This document shows, piece after piece, positions 5,213 through 6,731 of a stretch of DNA of 6,731 nucleotides. A program made the position numbers and the translations under genes. This stretch comes from JAHEDH01 sp965364515 (GTDB lineage: Bacteria > Actinomycetota > Acidimicrobiia > Spongiisociales > ZC4RG35): NCBI GenBank assembly GCA_965364515.1, contig CBDTXZ010000164.1, positions 1 through 6,731 on the forward strand, read 5' to 3'. How positions within the stretch are numbered: position 1 is the stretch's first letter; each line of letters opens with the position of its first letter. The notes under the pieces are model-generated. The model made no database searches and was not told the origin of the DNA. It saw only the letters and a list, made by a program, of their open reading frames with translations.

Positions 5213-6093
5213 ACGGTCCCGGCGGCGGGCTTGTTGGTCGATGCGAGCCAGACTCCCGCTCCCACCAACGTCACGCCGATGAGAAGCGCAGCTGTGAACG
5301 GCTCGCCGAGCACCACGACTCCGAGCAGTGACGCAACGGCCGGCTCGAGCAGAGTGACGACGACCACGACTCCGAGTGTCAGCCGCTTCAGACCCGCCCC
5401 CCACAGGACATAGGCGATCGACAGCGTGAAGATTCCGAGGTAGGCGACCGTGAGGATGGACTCGGCAGAGGCGAGAGCTTCAGACCCGGAACCGATGGCG
5501 AGAGGAGCGAGCAGAGCGGCTCCCACGCCGAACACGACTCCGATCGCCGCGTCGGGTTCGACCTGACGCATCAGTCGTTGCGCCGCCAGGCCGTAGACGG
5601 GGAAGGTGGTTCCGGCGATCAGTGCCAGTCCGACCCCGATCGTCTCTATCTCCGCTGCGTCGAGGGTCAGCAGAGCGACACCGGCGATCGCGAACGCCGC
5701 GCCGGTCGCCCAACGTGCCGATGGCGGGCGACGAGTGACCACCAGGTCGATGACCCCCGCAACGATCGGGCCGGTCCCAATCGTCACGAGCGTGCCAACG
5801 GCCACTCCCGTCCGAGAGACTGCGTCGAAGAAGGTCAGCTGATAGCCGGCTACCGCGATGCCGCCGAGCAAAGCCCACCGCCAGTCCAGCGACCTGATCG
5901 GGATGCGACGACGCCGAACCCACATCCATCCGAGCAGCCCGATCCCGCCGATCAACGCCCGCCATGCACCCGCCGCCTGGGGGCTCAGTGAGTCCGGCCC
6001 CAGCTCAGCCGCCGTGCCGGTGGTCGCGAACAACACGGCAGCGAGCGCGACAGCCAAGGTGGCACGGCCCGGGTCGAAGCGATCAGGCGTCAT
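5209..6093 (-). CDS. EamA/DMT superfamily transporter
   Basis: 294 residues, about ten membrane helices in two homologous EamA repeats (about 11-144 and 152-286), as in drug/metabolite exporters of the YdcZ/RhaT/YedA kind. The first repeat carries AAGAWRALIGGIGLL (40-54) and LTFFDAVSRTGVAVGTLV (86-103). The second ends with the family signature TLLEPAVASLLGVVVLGEPFT (247-267 in parts: LLEP at 248-251 and LGEP at 262-265). These proteins sit in the inner membrane and usually export amino acids or other small metabolites. The substrate is unknown here. The ATG at 6093 is chosen because a TACCGT box lies 7 nt upstream, matching the other genes. A GTG three codons earlier (6102) is the alternative, with AGGGA 8 nt before it on the minus strand, giving 297 residues. 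Confidence 0.9.
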   Translation of the reverse strand: MTPDRFDPGRATLAVALAAVLFATTGTAAELGPDSLSPQAAGAWRALIGGIGLLGWMWVRRRRIPIRSLDWRWALLGGIAVAGYQLTFFDAVSRTGVAVGTLVTIGTGPIVAGVIDLVVTRRPPSARWATGAAFAIAGVALLTLDAAEIETIGVGLALIAGTTFPVYGLAAQRLMRQVEPDAAIGVVFGVGAALLAPLAIGSGSEALASAESILTVAYLGIFTLSIAYVLWGAGLKRLTLGVVVVVTLLEPAVASLLGVVVLGEPFTAALLIGVTLVGAGVWLASTNKPAAGTV

Positions 6094-6591
6094 GGTGCGC
6101 ACGGTATCGATCCCTGGGAACGAGGCAGCGGGCGACCGGCCGGGTCACAGCAGACTCGAGCTGCCGATCTCGATCGGCCCCCTGGCGAGCGTCATGCCGC
6201 CAGTGGCGCATACAGAACGAGGAGCTGTAGAACCGGATGTAGTGATGGCAACGGCGGACAGCACCCGTCGCATTGCCGTCCGGGCCTGCATCTGGATGAT
6301 TGCTCTCGAGTTGGATGAATCTCCGGCCGATTTCCTCGACCGCCCATCCGTCGAGTTCCGGCTCGATCGTGAAGGGGGTTTCGAGCCCGGAATGTCTGTA
6401 TTGGATGCCGGGCTGGAGACGCGTGAGAGTCGTCACTTCCTCCACCGCTCGAAGCTCCGGGTCGAGACAGTCGGCGGTGGCACCCGCAGAGTCGTGGAGG
6501 TCGTGGAGGCCGTGGTGGGGCTGGATGTCGATATCGCTTGGGAGCCGTTTCCGCAGCCTGCGAGCACCACCATCGTCTTCCATTGCTGCAT
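6083..6591 (-). pseudogene. Probable frame-broken secreted lipoprotein gene
   Basis: Two reading frames each hold part of what looks like one lipoprotein. From ATG 6591 one frame reads MQQWKTMVVLAGCGNGSQ, with an LAGC lipobox, then a Ser/Thr/Pro-rich linker (SPTTASTTSTTLRVPPPTV), and stops at 6433. A second frame, open 6583-6083, becomes protein-like only from about 6445, with RLQPGIQYRHSGLETPFTIE and DGWAVEEIGRRFIQLES to about 6302. I recall similar 'PGxY, PxFTxxDGW' segments following such linkers in secreted actinobacterial proteins, but cannot check it here. The signal peptide hydrophobic part is short and the rest of the second frame, rich in Arg and His, overlaps the transporter promoter and start, so it is unlikely to be translated usefully. 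A frameshift near 6433-6450 is the simplest reading. A sequencing error, or a non-coding region, remain possible. This covers the 570-base stretch that otherwise has no gene. Confidence 0.4.
6101..6106 (-). promoter_or_regulatory. -10 box of leaderless transporter promoter
   Basis: TACCGT on the minus strand lies 7 nt before the ATG at 6093. The alternative GTG start at 6102 lies inside this hexamer, so the two readings are mutually exclusive for a leaderless mRNA. No clear -35 element is visible. Confidence 0.52.
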
Positions 6592-6615
6592 CGGCACCTG
6601 GCTTCGACGAATGTC

Positions 6616-6621
6616 AGCGTA
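6616..6621 (-). promoter_or_regulatory. Candidate -10 box upstream of broken lipoprotein gene
   Basis: TACGCT preceded by GG on the minus strand repeats the octamer used at 1454-1461. No ATG or GTG follows at 7-9 nt. The nearest starts in the lipobox frame are GTG at 6597 and ATG at 6591, 18 and 24 nt downstream. Either this mRNA has a leader or the original leaderless start has been lost. Confidence 0.35.
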
Positions 6622-6676
6622 CCTGGCGGGTTCCGGACACAGTCATCTCAGGACATCGCCCCGTTCGCCGAAACCG

Positions 6677-6731
6677 TCAGCCGCCGGAGACGGCGAACTC
6701 GGGGACGGGGTGGTTCCAACCGCCCTCGAGG
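6677..6731 (-). CDS. C-terminal end of an unidentified protein (partial)
   Basis: An open frame enters from the right edge and ends with TGA at 6679-6677, giving 17 residues, LEGGWNHPVPEFAVSGG. Sixteen of the 17 codons end in G or C, matching the neighbours. The other frames here do not show this. The piece is too short to assign a family. It precedes the broken lipoprotein gene in the same direction. Confidence 0.5.
   Translation of the reverse strand, partial: LEGGWNHPVPEFAVSGG

Noticed and set aside
4318..5331. Plus-strand open frame of 337 codons
   Set aside because: Antisense to the aminotransferase, whose catalytic motifs are all intact. The product is rich in Arg, Asp and Gly without recognisable domains.
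5209..6102. GTG start at 6102 for the transporter
   Set aside because: AGGGA is suitably placed, but the codon falls within the TACCGT box that matches the leaderless pattern of the other genes. The ATG at 6093 was preferred with modest confidence.
6492..6519. 9-bp repeat GTCGTGGAG near 6492-6519
   Set aside because: It is a multiple of three and corresponds to the Thr/Ser linker of the broken lipoprotein on the minus strand, so it is explained by coding rather than by an intergenic array.
6611..6731. Plus-strand open frame from ATG 6611 to the right edge
   Set aside because: It crosses the minus-strand candidate promoter and the C-terminal tail of the leftward gene. It has mixed third-position use and a low-complexity product.

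Overview
The window looks like chromosomal DNA of a high-GC actinobacterium. Strong G/C preference at third codon positions, leaderless promoters of the TANNNT type, and a Ser/Thr/Pro-rich lipoprotein linker would fit Acidimicrobiia. That placement is an inference from style, not from a marker gene. No phage, IS, CRISPR, tRNA or rRNA signal was found.

Layout, left to right. (1) 23-382 (+) encodes a CrcB/FluC fluoride channel. It converges, with only 2 bp between the genes, on (2) 385-1383 (-), an unusual fusion of a complete MoaD-type sulfur-carrier domain with a polytopic CdsA-like membrane domain. (3) A divergent promoter region at 1384-1469 separates it from a rightward pair: an unrecognised 147-residue protein (1470-1913) that overlaps, by ATGA, a quinone oxidoreductase of the QOR type (1910-2893). 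(4) A 109-bp convergent gap holds a heptanucleotide tandem repeat that folds into a strong hairpin. (5) A leftward run follows, in transcription order: a broken lipoprotein-like gene (about 6591-6083), an EamA/DMT transporter (6093-5209), a class I aminotransferase (5175-4021) and a Gfo/Idh/MocA oxidoreductase (3983-3003). (6) At the right edge is the last 17 codons of another leftward gene.

The leftward genes point the same way but each appears to have its own promoter, so this is not an obvious operon. Only the 147-residue protein and the quinone oxidoreductase look translationally coupled. The genes are mostly housekeeping or accessory metabolism (fluoride export, NADPH-linked redox, amino-acid transamination, sugar/diol oxidation, metabolite export) with no common pathway visible.

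The most notable points are the MoaD::CdsA-like fusion, in which the normally C-terminal Gly-Gly is buried inside the chain, and a very regular promoter architecture. All six genes that are not coupled to an upstream gene and have a visible, intact start carry a TANNNT box 7-9 nt before the ATG, implying wholesale leaderless transcription. Two separate intergenic spots carry 7-bp tandem repeats, one forming the convergent hairpin and the other containing a promoter -10 box.
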